Below, piece by piece: positions 1-10,411 of a stretch of DNA of 64,000 nucleotides; the stretch's first letter is position 1, and the number at the start of each line of letters is the position of its first letter. The stretch is from Eubacterium sp. (GTDB lineage: Bacteria > Bacillota > Clostridia > Lachnospirales > Lachnospiraceae): contig JAGCPW010000044.1 in NCBI GenBank assembly GCA_017965495.1, positions 59,859 through 123,858 of the forward strand. The letters are read 5' to 3'. The notes below the pieces were generated by a model. It searched no databases and had not been told where the DNA came from. It saw nothing but the letters and a program-made list of their open reading frames with translations. The position numbers were made by a program, and so were the translations under genes.

Positions 1-1
1 A

Positions 2-1318
2 ATGGAAGATTTGAACCTTCACTTTACTGGAGACTTCCATGCTATTACAGCAGCTAACAACTTATGTGCAGCTATGCTTGATAATTCAATCAAACAGGAC
101 AATGAACTAAACATTGACCCTGAGAAAGTTGTTTGGAAAAGATGTGTAGATATAAACGATAGAGTTTTAAGAAACATCATAGTTGGACGTGGCCGTGATG
201 TGGACGGAGTGGAGAGAGAAGATCACTTCGTAATCACTGTTGCTTCGGAGATTATGGCTATTCTTTGTCTCGCAAATGATTATGCAGATTTAAAAGATAG
301 ACTTGGCAAAATCATTGTTGCATACACATATGATGGAAAGCCTGTCACAGCTAAAGACATTAAGGCTGTAGGTTCTATGGCAGCACTTTTAAAAGATGCT
401 ATGAAGCCTAACCTCATTCAGACGTTAGAGCATACACCAGCATTGGTTCACGGTGGACCTTTCGCTAATATTGCTCATGGTTGTAACTCAGTTCGTGCTA
501 CTAAGACTGCTCTAAAGATGGCAGACTATGTGGTGACAGAGGCTGGCTTTGGCGCAGACCTTGGTGCTGAGAAATTCTTAGACATCAAGTGTAGAAAAGC
601 AGGGCTTAAACCTGATTGTGTAGTTTTGGTTGCTACTATAAGAGCGCTTAAGTACAACGGTGGAATGCCAAGAGAAGATTTACAGACTGAGGACTTAGAT
701 GCCCTCGCCAAAGGAATTGTAAATTTAGAAAAACATATTGAAAATATTCAGCAGTATGATGTGCCAGTTGTAGTTACACTAAATCAGTTTGGTACAGATA
801 CAGATGCAGAACTAGATTTCGTTCGAAAGTTCTGTGAAGAAAAAGGTTGTGAGTTTGCACCAGCCCAAGTATTCAAAGAGGGCGGGAAAGGTGGAATAGA
901 GTTAGCAGAAAAGATTATCGAGACTATCGATACTAAGCCTTCTAACTATCACCCACTTTACACAGATGATATGTCTATCAAAGAAAAGATAGAGACTGTT
1001 GCCACTAAGATTTACGGAGCAGATGGTGTTACATATTCAGATGAAGCAGAAGAGGCTCTAGCTAAGATAGAGGAACTTGGTTTTGGTGATTGCCCAGTTT
1101 GTATGGCAAAGACGCAATACTCACTTTCTGATGACAAAGAAAAACTAGGAAGACCAGAAGGCTTTACTATTAATATTAGAGAAATGTATATGTCAGCAGG
1201 TGCAGGATTTGTAGTTGCAATTACAGGTTCAATTATGACAATGCCAGGTCTTTCAAAAACACCAGCAGCGTTTGGAATTGACTTAACAGACGATGGAAAA
1301 ATAACAGGATTATTCTAA
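2..1318 (+). CDS. fhs: Formate--tetrahydrofolate ligase, 5' end missing
   Basis: ATP-dependent ligation of formate to tetrahydrofolate to give 10-formyl-THF, the entry to the folate one-carbon pathway. The 438 visible residues begin at [15 protein letters not shown], which is internal to this family (usually about 556 residues). Roughly the first 118 residues, including the P-loop, therefore lie left of the window, and base 1 belongs to the preceding codon. Visible family blocks include the [15 protein letters not shown] stretch and the C-terminal [20 protein letters not shown] region. folD follows after 12 bases, so the two one-carbon genes are probably cotranscribed, and the 10-formyl-THF made here is the substrate of fmt downstream. 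Identification is firm; the true start is not in view. Confidence 0.95.
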   Translation: MEDLNLHFTGDFHAITAANNLCAAMLDNSIKQDNELNIDPEKVVWKRCVDINDRVLRNIIVGRGRDVDGVEREDHFVITVASEIMAILCLANDYADLKDRLGKIIVAYTYDGKPVTAKDIKAVGSMAALLKDAMKPNLIQTLEHTPALVHGGPFANIAHGCNSVRATKTALKMADYVVTEAGFGADLGAEKFLDIKCRKAGLKPDCVVLVATIRALKYNGGMPREDLQTEDLDALAKGIVNLEKHIENIQQYDVPVVVTLNQFGTDTDAELDFVRKFCEEKGCEFAPAQVFKEGGKGGIELAEKIIETIDTKPSNYHPLYTDDMSIKEKIETVATKIYGADGVTYSDEAEEALAKIEELGFGDCPVCMAKTQYSLSDDKEKLGRPEGFTINIREMYMSAGAGFVVAITGSIMTMPGLSKTPAAFGIDLTDDGKITGLF

Positions 1319-1330
1319 AGGAGCAATAAG

Positions 1331-2170
1331 ATGATTATAGATGGAAAAAAGATTTCAACGGAAATAAAAGATGAGTTAAAGGAGCAAGTGGCTAAGCTTA
1401 AAGCTGAAGGCGTGGAGGTTACACTAGCTGTAGTGAAAGTGGGAGAAGATCCTGCATCAGCTGTGTATGTCCGCAACAAAGAAAAAGCTTGCGAATATAT
1501 CGGCATTAACTCTAAGAAGATTGAAATGCCAGAGGAAACTACTGAAGAAGAACTATTAAAGTTAGTGGACGATCTAAACACAGATCCAGCCATCAATGGT
1601 ATTTTAGTTCAGCTTCCTTTGCCAAAACATATAGATGAAAACAAAATCTTGCTTGCAATTGATCCTATGAAAGACGTGGATGGTTTCCACCCAGTGAACG
1701 TAGGAAAGATGGTAATAGGCGAGGATTCATTCCTTCCATGTACACCAGCAGGCATTATTGAAATGATAAAGAGAAGTGGATTAGACATCGAAGGCAAAGA
1801 GTGCGTGATTATCGGACGAAGCAATATCGTTGGTAAGCCAATGGCTATCTTAATGCTAAGAGAAAATGCTACAGTTACAGTTACTCACTCTCGCACAAAA
1901 GATTTGCCAGAAGTTTGTAAAAGAGCAGACATTATTGTGGCTGCACTTGGCAAAGCAAAGTTTGTAACAAAAGACTTTGTAAAAGAGGGCGCTATCATCA
2001 TTGATGTTGGAATGGATAGAGATGAAGATGGAAAACTATGTGGCGATGTGGACTTTGACGAAGTAGAACCAATCGCATCAGCTATCACACCAGTGCCGGG
2101 TGGCGTTGGACCAATGACAGTAACTATGCTTCTAGTTAACTGCTTAAGGAGTGTAGAACTAAATAAATAG
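1331..2170 (+). CDS. folD: Bifunctional methylene-THF dehydrogenase / methenyl-THF cyclohydrolase
   Basis: Interconverts 5,10-methylene-, 5,10-methenyl- and 10-formyl-tetrahydrofolate in the cytoplasm. At 279 residues it has normal family length. The active-site Tyr46/Lys50 pair sits in YVRNKEKAC, the [12 protein letters not shown] signature follows near residue 137, and the nucleotide-binding block [15 protein letters not shown] lies near residues 158-172. The C-terminal [15 protein letters not shown] motif is intact. The start has a good AAGGAG ribosome site ending at 1324. It sits between fhs and priA with gaps of about 12 bases, consistent with one transcript, and completes the route between formate and methylene-THF begun by fhs. 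Confidence 0.96.
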   Translation: MIIDGKKISTEIKDELKEQVAKLKAEGVEVTLAVVKVGEDPASAVYVRNKEKACEYIGINSKKIEMPEETTEEELLKLVDDLNTDPAINGILVQLPLPKHIDENKILLAIDPMKDVDGFHPVNVGKMVIGEDSFLPCTPAGIIEMIKRSGLDIEGKECVIIGRSNIVGKPMAILMLRENATVTVTHSRTKDLPEVCKRADIIVAALGKAKFVTKDFVKEGAIIIDVGMDRDEDGKLCGDVDFDEVEPIASAITPVPGGVGPMTVTMLLVNCLRSVELNK

Positions 2171-2181
2171 GGATTAACTAA

Positions 2182-4404
2182 ATGAAATTTGCGAAAGTAA
2201 TAGTTGATATTTCCCTAGACAAAATCGACAGACCTTTTGACTATATTATTCCTGAAGATTTGGAATCAAAGATACAAGCTGGAACTCCAGTCATCATTCC
2301 TTTTGGAAAAGGCAATCGCGAGATTAAAGGTTTTGTGATTGATGTGGTGGGCGATACCGACTTTGATAAGTCAAAACTTAAGAGTATAAAGTCAGTGGCC
2401 GATTCTGATGTGGAGGCAGAGCAGGAGTTGATTGGTCTTGCTTGGTGGATAAAAGAACACTACGCATCTACTATGAATCAGGCGCTTAAAACTGTGCTTC
2501 CAGTGAAGCAAAAGGTTAAGCAAAATCAAAACCAGACAGTTATTTTAAAAATAGATAATGTCGATGAAAAGATAGAGCAGTACTCTAAGAAAAATGCAAA
2601 AGCGAGAGTTAGACTTCTTAAAGAACTTAAAACCTCAAAACAACTTTCAAAAGATATTGTTAAAAACAAATTAAACATTTCTCCAAGTACTCTAAAAGCG
2701 ATGGAAGAACTTGGAGATATAGAGATTAAGTTAGAAGTGGCTTACAGAACACCTTATGATGAATCACTTGGTGAGTATAACATCCAGCTAAACGACGAGC
2801 AGGACCGAGTTTCAAAAGCCATTAAAAAAACTATGACTTTTGAAAAAGATGGAAAAGTCAATGTTCACTTAATCCATGGAATTACAGGAAGTGGAAAGAC
2901 AGAAGTGTATATGGATTTGATTGACCATTGTCTAGCTAAGGGTAAGCAGGCTATAGTTCTTATCCCTGAGATTGCGCTTACTTTCCAAACTATGAAACGC
3001 TTCTCGCAGAAGTTTAAAGATAAGGTATCTTTCATCCACTCAAAACTTTCTAAGGGTGAAAGATTTGATCAATTTGAAAGAGCAAAAAATAAAGATATCT
3101 CAGTTATGATTGGACCAAGATCAGCTCTCTTTACTCCGTTTCCTGATTTGGGACTTATAGTGATAGACGAAGAGCACGAGACTTCATACAAGTCTGAGTC
3201 CGTCCCAAAGTATCACGCGATAGAAGTAGCCCAGAAGCGTGCACTTGATAACGGAGCTACAGTAGTACTTGGTTCAGCTACTCCATCTATGGAGTCATAC
3301 TACAGAGCAAAGGAAGGTTATTACAAACTTCACAAGCTCACCAAAAGGGAAAAAGGCGATGTTCCTGATGTCGAGATAATCGATATGAGAGAGGAGCACG
3401 AAAAGGGTAACAAATCAATCATTAGTGATAGACTAAGAGATTTGATTACAGATAGATTATCAAGAAATGAACAGACTATGTTATTCCTAAATAGAAGAGG
3501 AATTTCAAGAGTAGTTTCTTGTAAAAATTGTGGGGAACCTATCAAGTGTGACCACTGCGATGTAACACTTACGCTTCACCGCGGAAACACTATGAAATGT
3601 CACTACTGCGGAAGAGAGAAGATTCTTCCAAAGGTTTGTCCGAAGTGCGGTTCTAAATATCTATCAAGAATGGGTACAGGAACGCAGGCCATCGAGGATG
3701 AAATTAAAGACATTTTCCCTCAAGCCAAAGTATTAAGAATGGACAGAGACACCACATCCACTAAAGGTGGACATGCAGAAATCCTTTCGGCATTTGAGAG
3801 TGGCGATGCAGACATTTTAGTTGGAACACAGATGATAGTGAAAGGTCACGATTTTCCAAATGTCACATTGGTAGGAGTGTTAGCTGCAGACATGTCTTTG
3901 TATGTGCCAGACTACACAGCTACTGAGCGCACATTCCAGTTGATATGCCAGGCTGCAGGAAGAGCTGGAAGAGGCGAAGGCAAAGGTGAAGTAGTAGTTC
4001 AAACTTACTCGCCAGACAATTACGGAATTGAGAGCGCTTGCAAACAAGACTATGAAGAATTCTTTGAGAATGAACTTCCATACAGAAAACTTTCTCAGTA
4101 TCCACCAATCGTAAATATGGTTAGCATCTTGATTCAAGATAAGAACAAGAGAAAGTTAGACGCTGCCACAGAGCAGATTGCAAACCTTATCAAACAGGTG
4201 AAAGAAAAGAAGTACAATGAACTCTTTATCATTGGACCATCTGTTCCACAGATTTCGTTTATAAACGATGTGCATAGAAACATCATTTATATAAAGGGGA
4301 CTAGTATTACAAACTTAATCAATTTGAAAAACTATTTAGAAGATGTAATAAACAAATCAGACAAACTAAAATATGTAAATGTTCAGTTTGATTTTAAGTC
4401 ATAA
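2182..4404 (+). CDS. priA: Primosomal protein N', replication restart helicase
   Basis: 3'-5' superfamily 2 helicase that reloads the replisome at stalled forks. The 740 residues match family length. An N-terminal DNA-binding region comes first, then Walker A GITGSGKTEVYMDL (about residue 233) and the Walker B-type VIDEEHETSYK. The zinc-binding insertion has paired cysteines CKNC, CDHC, CHYC and CPKC at about residues 450-495. Conserved helicase motifs near the C-terminal half include TQMIVKGHDFPNV and QAAGRAGRG. It is followed after 11 bases by def, the usual Firmicute order priA-def-fmt. No sign of damage. Confidence 0.96.
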   Translation: MKFAKVIVDISLDKIDRPFDYIIPEDLESKIQAGTPVIIPFGKGNREIKGFVIDVVGDTDFDKSKLKSIKSVADSDVEAEQELIGLAWWIKEHYASTMNQALKTVLPVKQKVKQNQNQTVILKIDNVDEKIEQYSKKNAKARVRLLKELKTSKQLSKDIVKNKLNISPSTLKAMEELGDIEIKLEVAYRTPYDESLGEYNIQLNDEQDRVSKAIKKTMTFEKDGKVNVHLIHGITGSGKTEVYMDLIDHCLAKGKQAIVLIPEIALTFQTMKRFSQKFKDKVSFIHSKLSKGERFDQFERAKNKDISVMIGPRSALFTPFPDLGLIVIDEEHETSYKSESVPKYHAIEVAQKRALDNGATVVLGSATPSMESYYRAKEGYYKLHKLTKREKGDVPDVEIIDMREEHEKGNKSIISDRLRDLITDRLSRNEQTMLFLNRRGISRVVSCKNCGEPIKCDHCDVTLTLHRGNTMKCHYCGREKILPKVCPKCGSKYLSRMGTGTQAIEDEIKDIFPQAKVLRMDRDTTSTKGGHAEILSAFESGDADILVGTQMIVKGHDFPNVTLVGVLAADMSLYVPDYTATERTFQLICQAAGRAGRGEGKGEVVVQTYSPDNYGIESACKQDYEEFFENELPYRKLSQYPPIVNMVSILIQDKNKRKLDAATEQIANLIKQVKEKKYNELFIIGPSVPQISFINDVHRNIIYIKGTSITNLINLKNYLEDVINKSDKLKYVNVQFDFKS

Positions 4405-4415
4405 AGGAGAGAAAC

Positions 4416-4916
4416 ATGGCTATTAGAAACATAAGAGAATTGGGCGATGATGTCCTTCGCAAAGAATGCAAAGAAGTAAAGGATATTAACCGCCGTACTA
4501 GAATTTTAATAGACGATATGTTTGACACTATGTATGAAGCAAATGGTGTAGGACTTGCTGCGCCACAAGTAGGAATCTTGAAAAGAATCTTTGTGGTGGA
4601 CGTGGGAGATGAAGAAGGAAACAACAAACCATTTGTCTTTGTAAACCCAGAGATTCTTGAGCGCGATGGTGTTCAGGTGGGATTTGAAGGATGCTTAAGT
4701 GTTCCTGGTAAGTCTGGAAAAGTGGCAAGAGCAGAGAAAGTAAAAGTTAAAGCCTTCAACAAAGACATGGAAGAGTTTGAACTAGAAGCAGAGGGCTTTT
4801 TTGCAAGAGCTATCCAGCATGAGTTTGATCACCTAAACGGTGTGGTTTATGTAGATAAAGTAGAAGGAAGATTATACGATAACGAAGAACTTCAAGAGCT
4901 TGAGGAAGAACAATGA
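4416..4916 (+). CDS. def: Peptide deformylase
   Basis: Removes the formyl group from the N-terminal methionine of nascent proteins. All three metal-enzyme motifs are present in 166 residues: GVGLAAPQVG, EGCLSVPG with the metal-binding Cys, and QHEFDHLNG, the HExxH-type motif with two metal histidines and the catalytic Glu. The start follows an AAGGAGAG ribosome site. The last bases overlap fmt in an ATGA arrangement, indicating translational coupling with the enzyme that adds the formyl group which this one removes. Confidence 0.97.
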   Translation: MAIRNIRELGDDVLRKECKEVKDINRRTRILIDDMFDTMYEANGVGLAAPQVGILKRIFVVDVGDEEGNNKPFVFVNPEILERDGVQVGFEGCLSVPGKSGKVARAEKVKVKAFNKDMEEFELEAEGFFARAIQHEFDHLNGVVYVDKVEGRLYDNEELQELEEEQ

Positions 4917-5830
4917 GAGTAGTATTTATGGGAACGCCAGATTTCTCGGTGCCAGCTTTGGAGCGTATCGCATCAGAGCACGAGGTGGTAGCAGTTGTCA
5001 CTCAAAAAGATAAGCCAAAGGGCAGAGGACAAGAACTAGCATTTACACCAGTTAAGGAATCTGCATTAAAACTAAATATTCCAGTTTTACAGCCAGAGAA
5101 GGTAAAAGAAGAAAGCTTTGTAAAAGAACTAAAAGATCTTAATCCAGATGCGATAGTTGTTATTGCGTTTGGACAGATTTTGTCTAATGATATTTTAACA
5201 TTGCCAAAGTATGGTTGTATTAACGTACACGCATCACTTCTTCCAAAGTACAGAGGAGCAGCTCCTATTCAGTGGGCTGTGATAGACGGCGAAGAGAAGA
5301 GTGGAGTCTGCACTATGAAGATGGACGAAGGTTTGGATACCGGAGACATTATTGATGTAGACGAAATCACACTAGATCCAAAAGAGACAGGCGGAAGCCT
5401 ATTTGATAAATTGTCTAAACTGGGTGGAGAGTTAATTTTAAAGACACTTCAAAACTTAGAGTTTGGCAAAGCAACATTTATAAAACAAGATGACTCAAAG
5501 TCTACTTACGCTAAGAAGATGACAAAAGATTTGGGTCACATTGATTTTACAAAAGATGCAGTAAGCATCGAGAGACTAATCCGTGGTCTTAATCCATGGC
5601 CTAGCGCATTCACATATCTAGATGGCAAGGTTATGAAGATTTGGGATGCGGATGTGGTAGAAGAAACTGGAGAGCCTGGCACAGTAATTAATGAAGACAA
5701 AGATTCATTTGTTATAGCAACAGGCGACAAAGCGCTTAAGGTTAATGAACTTCAGCTAGAAGGAAAGAAGCGCATGAAAGCATCAGATTTCTTGAATGGC
5801 AGAAGCATAGAGGGAAGTAAACTTGGCTAA
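4913..5830 (+). CDS. fmt: Methionyl-tRNA formyltransferase
   Basis: Transfers formyl from 10-formyl-THF to initiator Met-tRNA. The 305-residue protein has the N-terminal formyltransferase fold with the signature HASLLPKYRGAAPIQWA at about residues 108-124 and the GDIID segment, followed by the C-terminal OB-like tRNA-binding domain (WPSAFTY onward). It overlaps def by four bases. Its formyl donor is made by fhs and folD at the left end of the window, so the methionine formylation pathway is encoded within 6 kb. Confidence 0.96.
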   Translation: MRVVFMGTPDFSVPALERIASEHEVVAVVTQKDKPKGRGQELAFTPVKESALKLNIPVLQPEKVKEESFVKELKDLNPDAIVVIAFGQILSNDILTLPKYGCINVHASLLPKYRGAAPIQWAVIDGEEKSGVCTMKMDEGLDTGDIIDVDEITLDPKETGGSLFDKLSKLGGELILKTLQNLEFGKATFIKQDDSKSTYAKKMTKDLGHIDFTKDAVSIERLIRGLNPWPSAFTYLDGKVMKIWDADVVEETGEPGTVINEDKDSFVIATGDKALKVNELQLEGKKRMKASDFLNGRSIEGSKLG

Positions 5831-7265
5831 GAGTAAGAGAGTTAACAAAATACTTTTAATATCACTGTTCTTTGTAAGTGCAGTGATTTTTCTCGTAATC
5901 TTCTCTTGGAACACATCGCCGCTTTACACATTCTTTGGATACGATTCAAGTATCTTCAAAGCAATGGGTAAGTTTATGGCAGATGGACTCACCCCCTACA
6001 AAGACTTCTTTGATCACAAAGGACCAATAATCATACTCATTGAGTGGTTAGGATTTGGTATTACAAAAAGTGATTACACATTGCTTTTACTACAAGCAAT
6101 TTTCCTAACAGTAGCACTTTACGGTGTATATAAAATCGCAAAGATTTTCCTTAGCACAAAGAAGTCAGTGGCGTTAGCTTTTGTATCACTTATAATCTGC
6201 AGCATATTCTTAAGTGGACAGGCCGGCAACATAGTAGAAGAGTGGATACTTCCATTTATTGTTTGGAGTTCATACTTCACAGTAAGGTTCTTCGCCTACA
6301 AAGAAAAAGAACATAACTATAAATACTCAATTCTTTATGGTGTGACTTTTGCTTTTGCGGCATTTACTAGACTAACTAATGCCATTCCAGTATTAATCTT
6401 TGCAGGAATAATTTTTATTTTCCTAATCAAGCAAAAAGCCTGGAAGAATATTTTTAAAAATATATTGGCATTTGTGGTAGGCGCATTAATTATAACGATT
6501 CCAATATTCATTTGGTTTGCAGTAAATGGCGCATTTAACGATATGATTTATGCCACATTTGTTTTCAACTACAAATACATGTCAGCCAAAAGTTTAAAGG
6601 CAGATAGTCTAAGAATATTCAAACATACAGCAAGATATTTGTTGCCATTTATCTTTGGAATGATTATGCAAATCGCAATGATTCTAAAGAAAAAAGATGT
6701 TTGGCTTAGTGTAGCGCTTTTGGTTCAAAGTATAGTGGCAGTGGCAATGTATGTTACTGGAGCCTTGTTCCCACATTACTTGTATGTCTGGGTTCCAACC
6801 ATTGCAATAACACTCATCTTGGTAGTAAAGGACTACGGTGCTTTGAAGTGGTTTGCAAGAGGCTATGTGGCATTGCTTGTAGTTGTCTTTATTGGAACAA
6901 ACTATATCGCATTTAGAAATTATGAAAGTTACTTAAAAGGTTTGGCTGTTGATTATGAAAAGAAGTGTAAAGATGTTTACTCGCATATGCCAGATAAAAA
7001 GGCGAAGATCTTATGCGTAGACAGTAATCCTTACTTTTATATAGTTACAGATACCAAGCCAAGTTATAAATATTTCCACACTCAAGATTTACATTCATAC
7101 TATGATGAAAAAACTAAAGCAGAGTGGACTAAACTAATCAAATCAAACAAAGCAAGATATATGGTTGTTAGTAGAATGGGAGAATACCCAATGTATTCAT
7201 ACCTTAGAAAGAATTACTTCGGCATCTACGAAAACGACCGCCTTGCACTTATAGAAAAGTATTAG
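5823..7265 (+). CDS. Polytopic membrane protein, probable GT-C-fold glycosyltransferase
   Basis: 480 residues with about ten or eleven hydrophobic segments spread through the first 390 residues and a soluble C-terminal part. After the first membrane segment comes YDSSIFKAMGKFMADG followed by YKDFFDHKGP. An acidic residue in the first loop, then a DHKGP-type segment, is typical of GT-C enzymes that use polyprenyl-phosphate sugars (GT39/GT83-like). The start is TTG at 5823, inside the end of fmt by 8 bases, preceded by a purine-rich AGAGGGAAG site; the next ATG would delete the first membrane helix. Role in cell-surface glycan assembly is inference, and the acceptor is unknown. It occupies the fmt-rsmB interval where related clostridia often have other genes. 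Confidence 0.65.
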   Translation: MAKSKRVNKILLISLFFVSAVIFLVIFSWNTSPLYTFFGYDSSIFKAMGKFMADGLTPYKDFFDHKGPIIILIEWLGFGITKSDYTLLLLQAIFLTVALYGVYKIAKIFLSTKKSVALAFVSLIICSIFLSGQAGNIVEEWILPFIVWSSYFTVRFFAYKEKEHNYKYSILYGVTFAFAAFTRLTNAIPVLIFAGIIFIFLIKQKAWKNIFKNILAFVVGALIITIPIFIWFAVNGAFNDMIYATFVFNYKYMSAKSLKADSLRIFKHTARYLLPFIFGMIMQIAMILKKKDVWLSVALLVQSIVAVAMYVTGALFPHYLYVWVPTIAITLILVVKDYGALKWFARGYVALLVVVFIGTNYIAFRNYESYLKGLAVDYEKKCKDVYSHMPDKKAKILCVDSNPYFYIVTDTKPSYKYFHTQDLHSYYDEKTKAEWTKLIKSNKARYMVVSRMGEYPMYSYLRKNYFGIYENDRLALIEKY

Positions 7266-7267
7266 AA

Positions 7268-8620
7268 ATGGAACAAAAGGTAAACACTAGAAATGTAATA
7301 TTAGATCTTCTCCTTGATGTAGAAAAGGGCAAGATGAGCCATGTGGCTTTTAACGATAAGATAAATCGTTTGATGTCGAATGGTATTTTTCTAGTAAAAC
7401 AAGACAGAGCTTTTGTCACACGAGTGTTCCAAGGTACATTAGAAAAGCAAATCGAACTTGATTACATTATTAATCAGTTTTCAAATATAAAGACTAATAA
7501 GATGAAACCAGTTATTAGAAATGTGCTTCGCATGTCCGTGTATCAAATCAAGTATATGGACTCGGTTCCTGCTAGAGCAGTAGTGAGCGAAGCGGTAAAG
7601 ATTGTACAGAAGCGCAAGTTCGTTCATCTTAAAGGTTTCGTAAATGGCGTTTTAAGAACTATCATTCGTGAGATTGATAACATAGAATATCCAACAGAGT
7701 ATCCAGAAAGTTTGTCTATTGAGTACTCAGTTCCTGTTTGGATGATTGAACTGTTTGACGAGCAATACGGCTCCGCGGGAGTAATACTAGATGGACTAAA
7801 TGAATCTCATGAAACCACTATTAGAGTAAACACATCTAAAGCATCAGTGGAAGATGTAATTAACTTTCTTGAATACAATGATGTAAAGGTTCGTAAATCA
7901 GATTTAGTGGATGAAGTACTATTCATTTCAAACTACGACACACTAGATAGCCTAAACATCTTTAAAGCAGGAATGGTTACAGTTCAAAACATAAGCTCAG
8001 TTCTTGTAGGGCTAGTAGCTAACCCTAAGAAAGATGACTATGTGGTGGATGTGTGTGCAGCGCCTGGCGGCAAAGCACTTCACATAGCAGAACTACTAAA
8101 AGAAACAGGCACAGTGGATGCCAGAGATTTATCAGAAAGTAAGACTAAGCTAATCAAGCAAAACATAAAAAGACTTGATTACAAAAATATAAAGGTTTCA
8201 GAACATGATGCCAAAGTGTTAGATGAATCACTTATAGAAAAGGCTGACATAGTAATAGCAGATCTTCCTTGCTCAGGGCTTGGAGTTATTGCAAACAAGA
8301 GTGACATCAAAAACAAAATGACAAAAGAACAGCTAGAAGACTTACAAAAACTTCAAAGAGAAATCCTAGAAACTGTTCACAAATATGTTAAACCAGGTGG
8401 AAAACTTATTTATTCCACTTGCACCATAAATAAAGATGAAAATGAAGTAAATGCTAGATGGATAGAAGAACTAGGATTAAAGAAACAAGACATTAACTTA
8501 AAAGAAATCCTATCAGTAGATAAACTTCCTTCTAACATTAAAGAGACAGATGGAATGGTCCAAATCCTTCCAAGTGGAAATATGGATGGCTTCTTTGTCT
8601 CAGAATTCATAAAGGAATAA
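7268..8620 (+). CDS. rsmB: 16S rRNA (cytosine-967-C5)-methyltransferase
   Basis: SAM-dependent rRNA m5C methyltransferase of the Sun/RsmB family. An N-terminal NusB-like RNA-binding domain (about residues 5-145) is followed by the Rossmann methyltransferase domain. The SAM motif CAAPGGKALHIAELL lies near residue 262 and LPCSGLG near 336. The STCTINKDENE block near 392 holds the second conserved cysteine of the catalytic pair. Length 450 is normal. It begins 2 bases after the GT-C gene and ends 2 bases before rlmN, so it is deep inside the operon. Confidence 0.95.
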   Translation: MEQKVNTRNVILDLLLDVEKGKMSHVAFNDKINRLMSNGIFLVKQDRAFVTRVFQGTLEKQIELDYIINQFSNIKTNKMKPVIRNVLRMSVYQIKYMDSVPARAVVSEAVKIVQKRKFVHLKGFVNGVLRTIIREIDNIEYPTEYPESLSIEYSVPVWMIELFDEQYGSAGVILDGLNESHETTIRVNTSKASVEDVINFLEYNDVKVRKSDLVDEVLFISNYDTLDSLNIFKAGMVTVQNISSVLVGLVANPKKDDYVVDVCAAPGGKALHIAELLKETGTVDARDLSESKTKLIKQNIKRLDYKNIKVSEHDAKVLDESLIEKADIVIADLPCSGLGVIANKSDIKNKMTKEQLEDLQKLQREILETVHKYVKPGGKLIYSTCTINKDENEVNARWIEELGLKKQDINLKEILSVDKLPSNIKETDGMVQILPSGNMDGFFVSEFIKE

Positions 8621-8622
8621 AG

Positions 8623-9660
8623 ATGAGCAAACTAGATATTTTATCTTACAATTTAACAGAGTTAGAAGAACTAATCCTTGAGATGGAAGAGTCTAAGTTT
8701 AGAGCAAAGCAAATCTTTAGGTGGCTTCATATCGATAGAGTAGAAACTTTCGATGAGATGACAAACATTTCAAAAGAGTTAAGGGAAAAGTTAGATGAAA
8801 AGTTTGAAATAAAAACTCTAGAGATTCACAAACGCCTAATCTCAAAAATAGATGGAACTAGAAAGTATTTGTTTAAGCTAGAAGATGGACAGATAATCGA
8901 GAGTGTTATGATGCCATACAAGCATGGAAACACCGTTTGTGTATCATCTCAGGCAGGATGCAGAATGGGATGTAAGTTTTGCGCATCTACGCTTAATGGC
9001 TTAGATAGAAACTTAACCACATCCGAAATACTCGGTCAGTCATATGCTATAGAAAAAGATATGGGTGAGAGAGTAACGCACATCGTTCTAATGGGTAGTG
9101 GAGAACCGCTTGATAACTTTGACAATGTAATTCAATTCATCAAAGTAATATCAGATGATAATGGCACTAACCTAAGTAAGAGAAACATCACACTTTCCAC
9201 TTGCGGACTAGTGGATGGAATTAAGAAGTTAGCTGATACTGGTTTTCCAGTTACTTTGGCGCTGTCGCTGCATGCAGCAGATGATGAGACAAGAAAAAAG
9301 ATTATGCCAATAGCTAACAAATACAGTATTCAAGAAGAACTAGATGCTTGCTGGTATTTGTTTGAGAAGACTGGAAGAAGAGTGTCTTTCGAATATAGTT
9401 TAATAAATGGTGTTAATGATTCGCCAGAAGATGCAGTAAAGCTTGGCAAACTAATAGGCGGCAAAAACGTCCACATAAACCTAATTCCAATGAATCCAGT
9501 GGACGAAAGAGACCTTGAACAGAGTACAAAAGAGCGCATCCAGGCCTTTTGCAGCGCGATTGAAAAATACCATATAAATGTTACAATAAGAAGGGAAATG
9601 GGCAGGGACATTAACGGTGCCTGCGGACAATTAAGAAACAGGGAGTTACAAAATGATTAA
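8623..9660 (+). CDS. rlmN: Dual-specificity 23S rRNA/tRNA adenine-C2 methyltransferase
   Basis: Radical-SAM enzyme that methylates A2503 of 23S rRNA and A37 of some tRNAs. The CRMGCKFCAS segment gives the CxxxCxxC iron-sulfur cluster motif at about residues 110-119. GSGEPLDNFDNV and SLHAADDETR are typical of the family. The C-terminal cysteine in GACGQLRNR (about residue 337) is the methyl-carrying Cys. Length 345 is normal. Its last 8 bases overlap the PP2C phosphatase start, so translation is coupled. Confidence 0.96.
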   Translation: MSKLDILSYNLTELEELILEMEESKFRAKQIFRWLHIDRVETFDEMTNISKELREKLDEKFEIKTLEIHKRLISKIDGTRKYLFKLEDGQIIESVMMPYKHGNTVCVSSQAGCRMGCKFCASTLNGLDRNLTTSEILGQSYAIEKDMGERVTHIVLMGSGEPLDNFDNVIQFIKVISDDNGTNLSKRNITLSTCGLVDGIKKLADTGFPVTLALSLHAADDETRKKIMPIANKYSIQEELDACWYLFEKTGRRVSFEYSLINGVNDSPEDAVKLGKLIGGKNVHINLIPMNPVDERDLEQSTKERIQAFCSAIEKYHINVTIRREMGRDINGACGQLRNRELQND

Positions 9661-10402
9661 AGAAATGGATAACAGCATTGAAGCTTTCGGGCAGACAGAT
9701 GTCGGCTTGATGCGTACTATCAACCAAGATAGTATCTTTGTGTCGACAGAGCCTATAGGAAAACTTCCAAATCTTTTCATAGTGGCAGACGGAATGGGCG
9801 GTCACAAAGCTGGCGACGTGGCATCTAAAGCGGCTATTGAGAAGTTTGTTAAATATGCGTGCTCCACACACATGATTGACCCAACCAATATCTTAAATGC
9901 GGGTATTCAAAACATAAACGAAGAGATATTTGAAATGGCTAATTCTAACAAGGATTACCACGGTATGGGAACTACTTTTGTAGCGTGTGTTATTGTGGGC
10001 AAGCGTGCTTATATTGCCAATGTTGGAGACAGTCGTCTCTATGTTGTGAATAGAAAAATCGAACAGATCACTAAAGATCACTCACTAGTAGAAGACATGG
10101 TGCGTATGGGAGTGTTAGCTCCAGATGCTGCTAGAAATCATTTGAAGAAGAATGTCATTACAAAAGCTATCGGAGTGCAGGGAAATGATTCATCTGCCCC
10201 TGATATCTTTGAAGTAGAAATAATCCCTGGAGATATACTTTTACTTTGCTCAGACGGACTTACAAATATGGTTACTGACGAAGAAATTGGAGACATCGTA
10301 AAAGACAATGACAGTTTAGAACTTGCAGTTTCTAAACTTATTTCGCAAGCAAACGAGAACGGTGGTAAGGATAACATCTCAGCCGTCTTGGTTAGACCAT
10401 AG
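9653..10402 (+). CDS. prpC: PP2C-type serine/threonine phosphatase, partner of PASTA kinase
   Basis: Cytoplasmic Mn/Mg-dependent phosphatase that reverses phosphorylation by the adjacent PASTA kinase. Of its 249 residues, the metal-binding PP2C motifs are clear: VADGMGGHKAGDVAS, NVGDSRLYV, LLCSDGLTNMV and GGKDNISAVLV. The ATG at 9653 has GGGAG seven bases upstream and overlaps rlmN; an alternative ATG at 9665 would remove only four residues. The kinase follows after 9 bases. This phosphatase-kinase-rsgA order is conserved in Firmicutes, where the pair tunes cell-wall synthesis and division. Confidence 0.94.
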   Translation: MIKEMDNSIEAFGQTDVGLMRTINQDSIFVSTEPIGKLPNLFIVADGMGGHKAGDVASKAAIEKFVKYACSTHMIDPTNILNAGIQNINEEIFEMANSNKDYHGMGTTFVACVIVGKRAYIANVGDSRLYVVNRKIEQITKDHSLVEDMVRMGVLAPDAARNHLKKNVITKAIGVQGNDSSAPDIFEVEIIPGDILLLCSDGLTNMVTDEEIGDIVKDNDSLELAVSKLISQANENGGKDNISAVLVRP

Positions 10403-10411
10403 GAGATAGAT

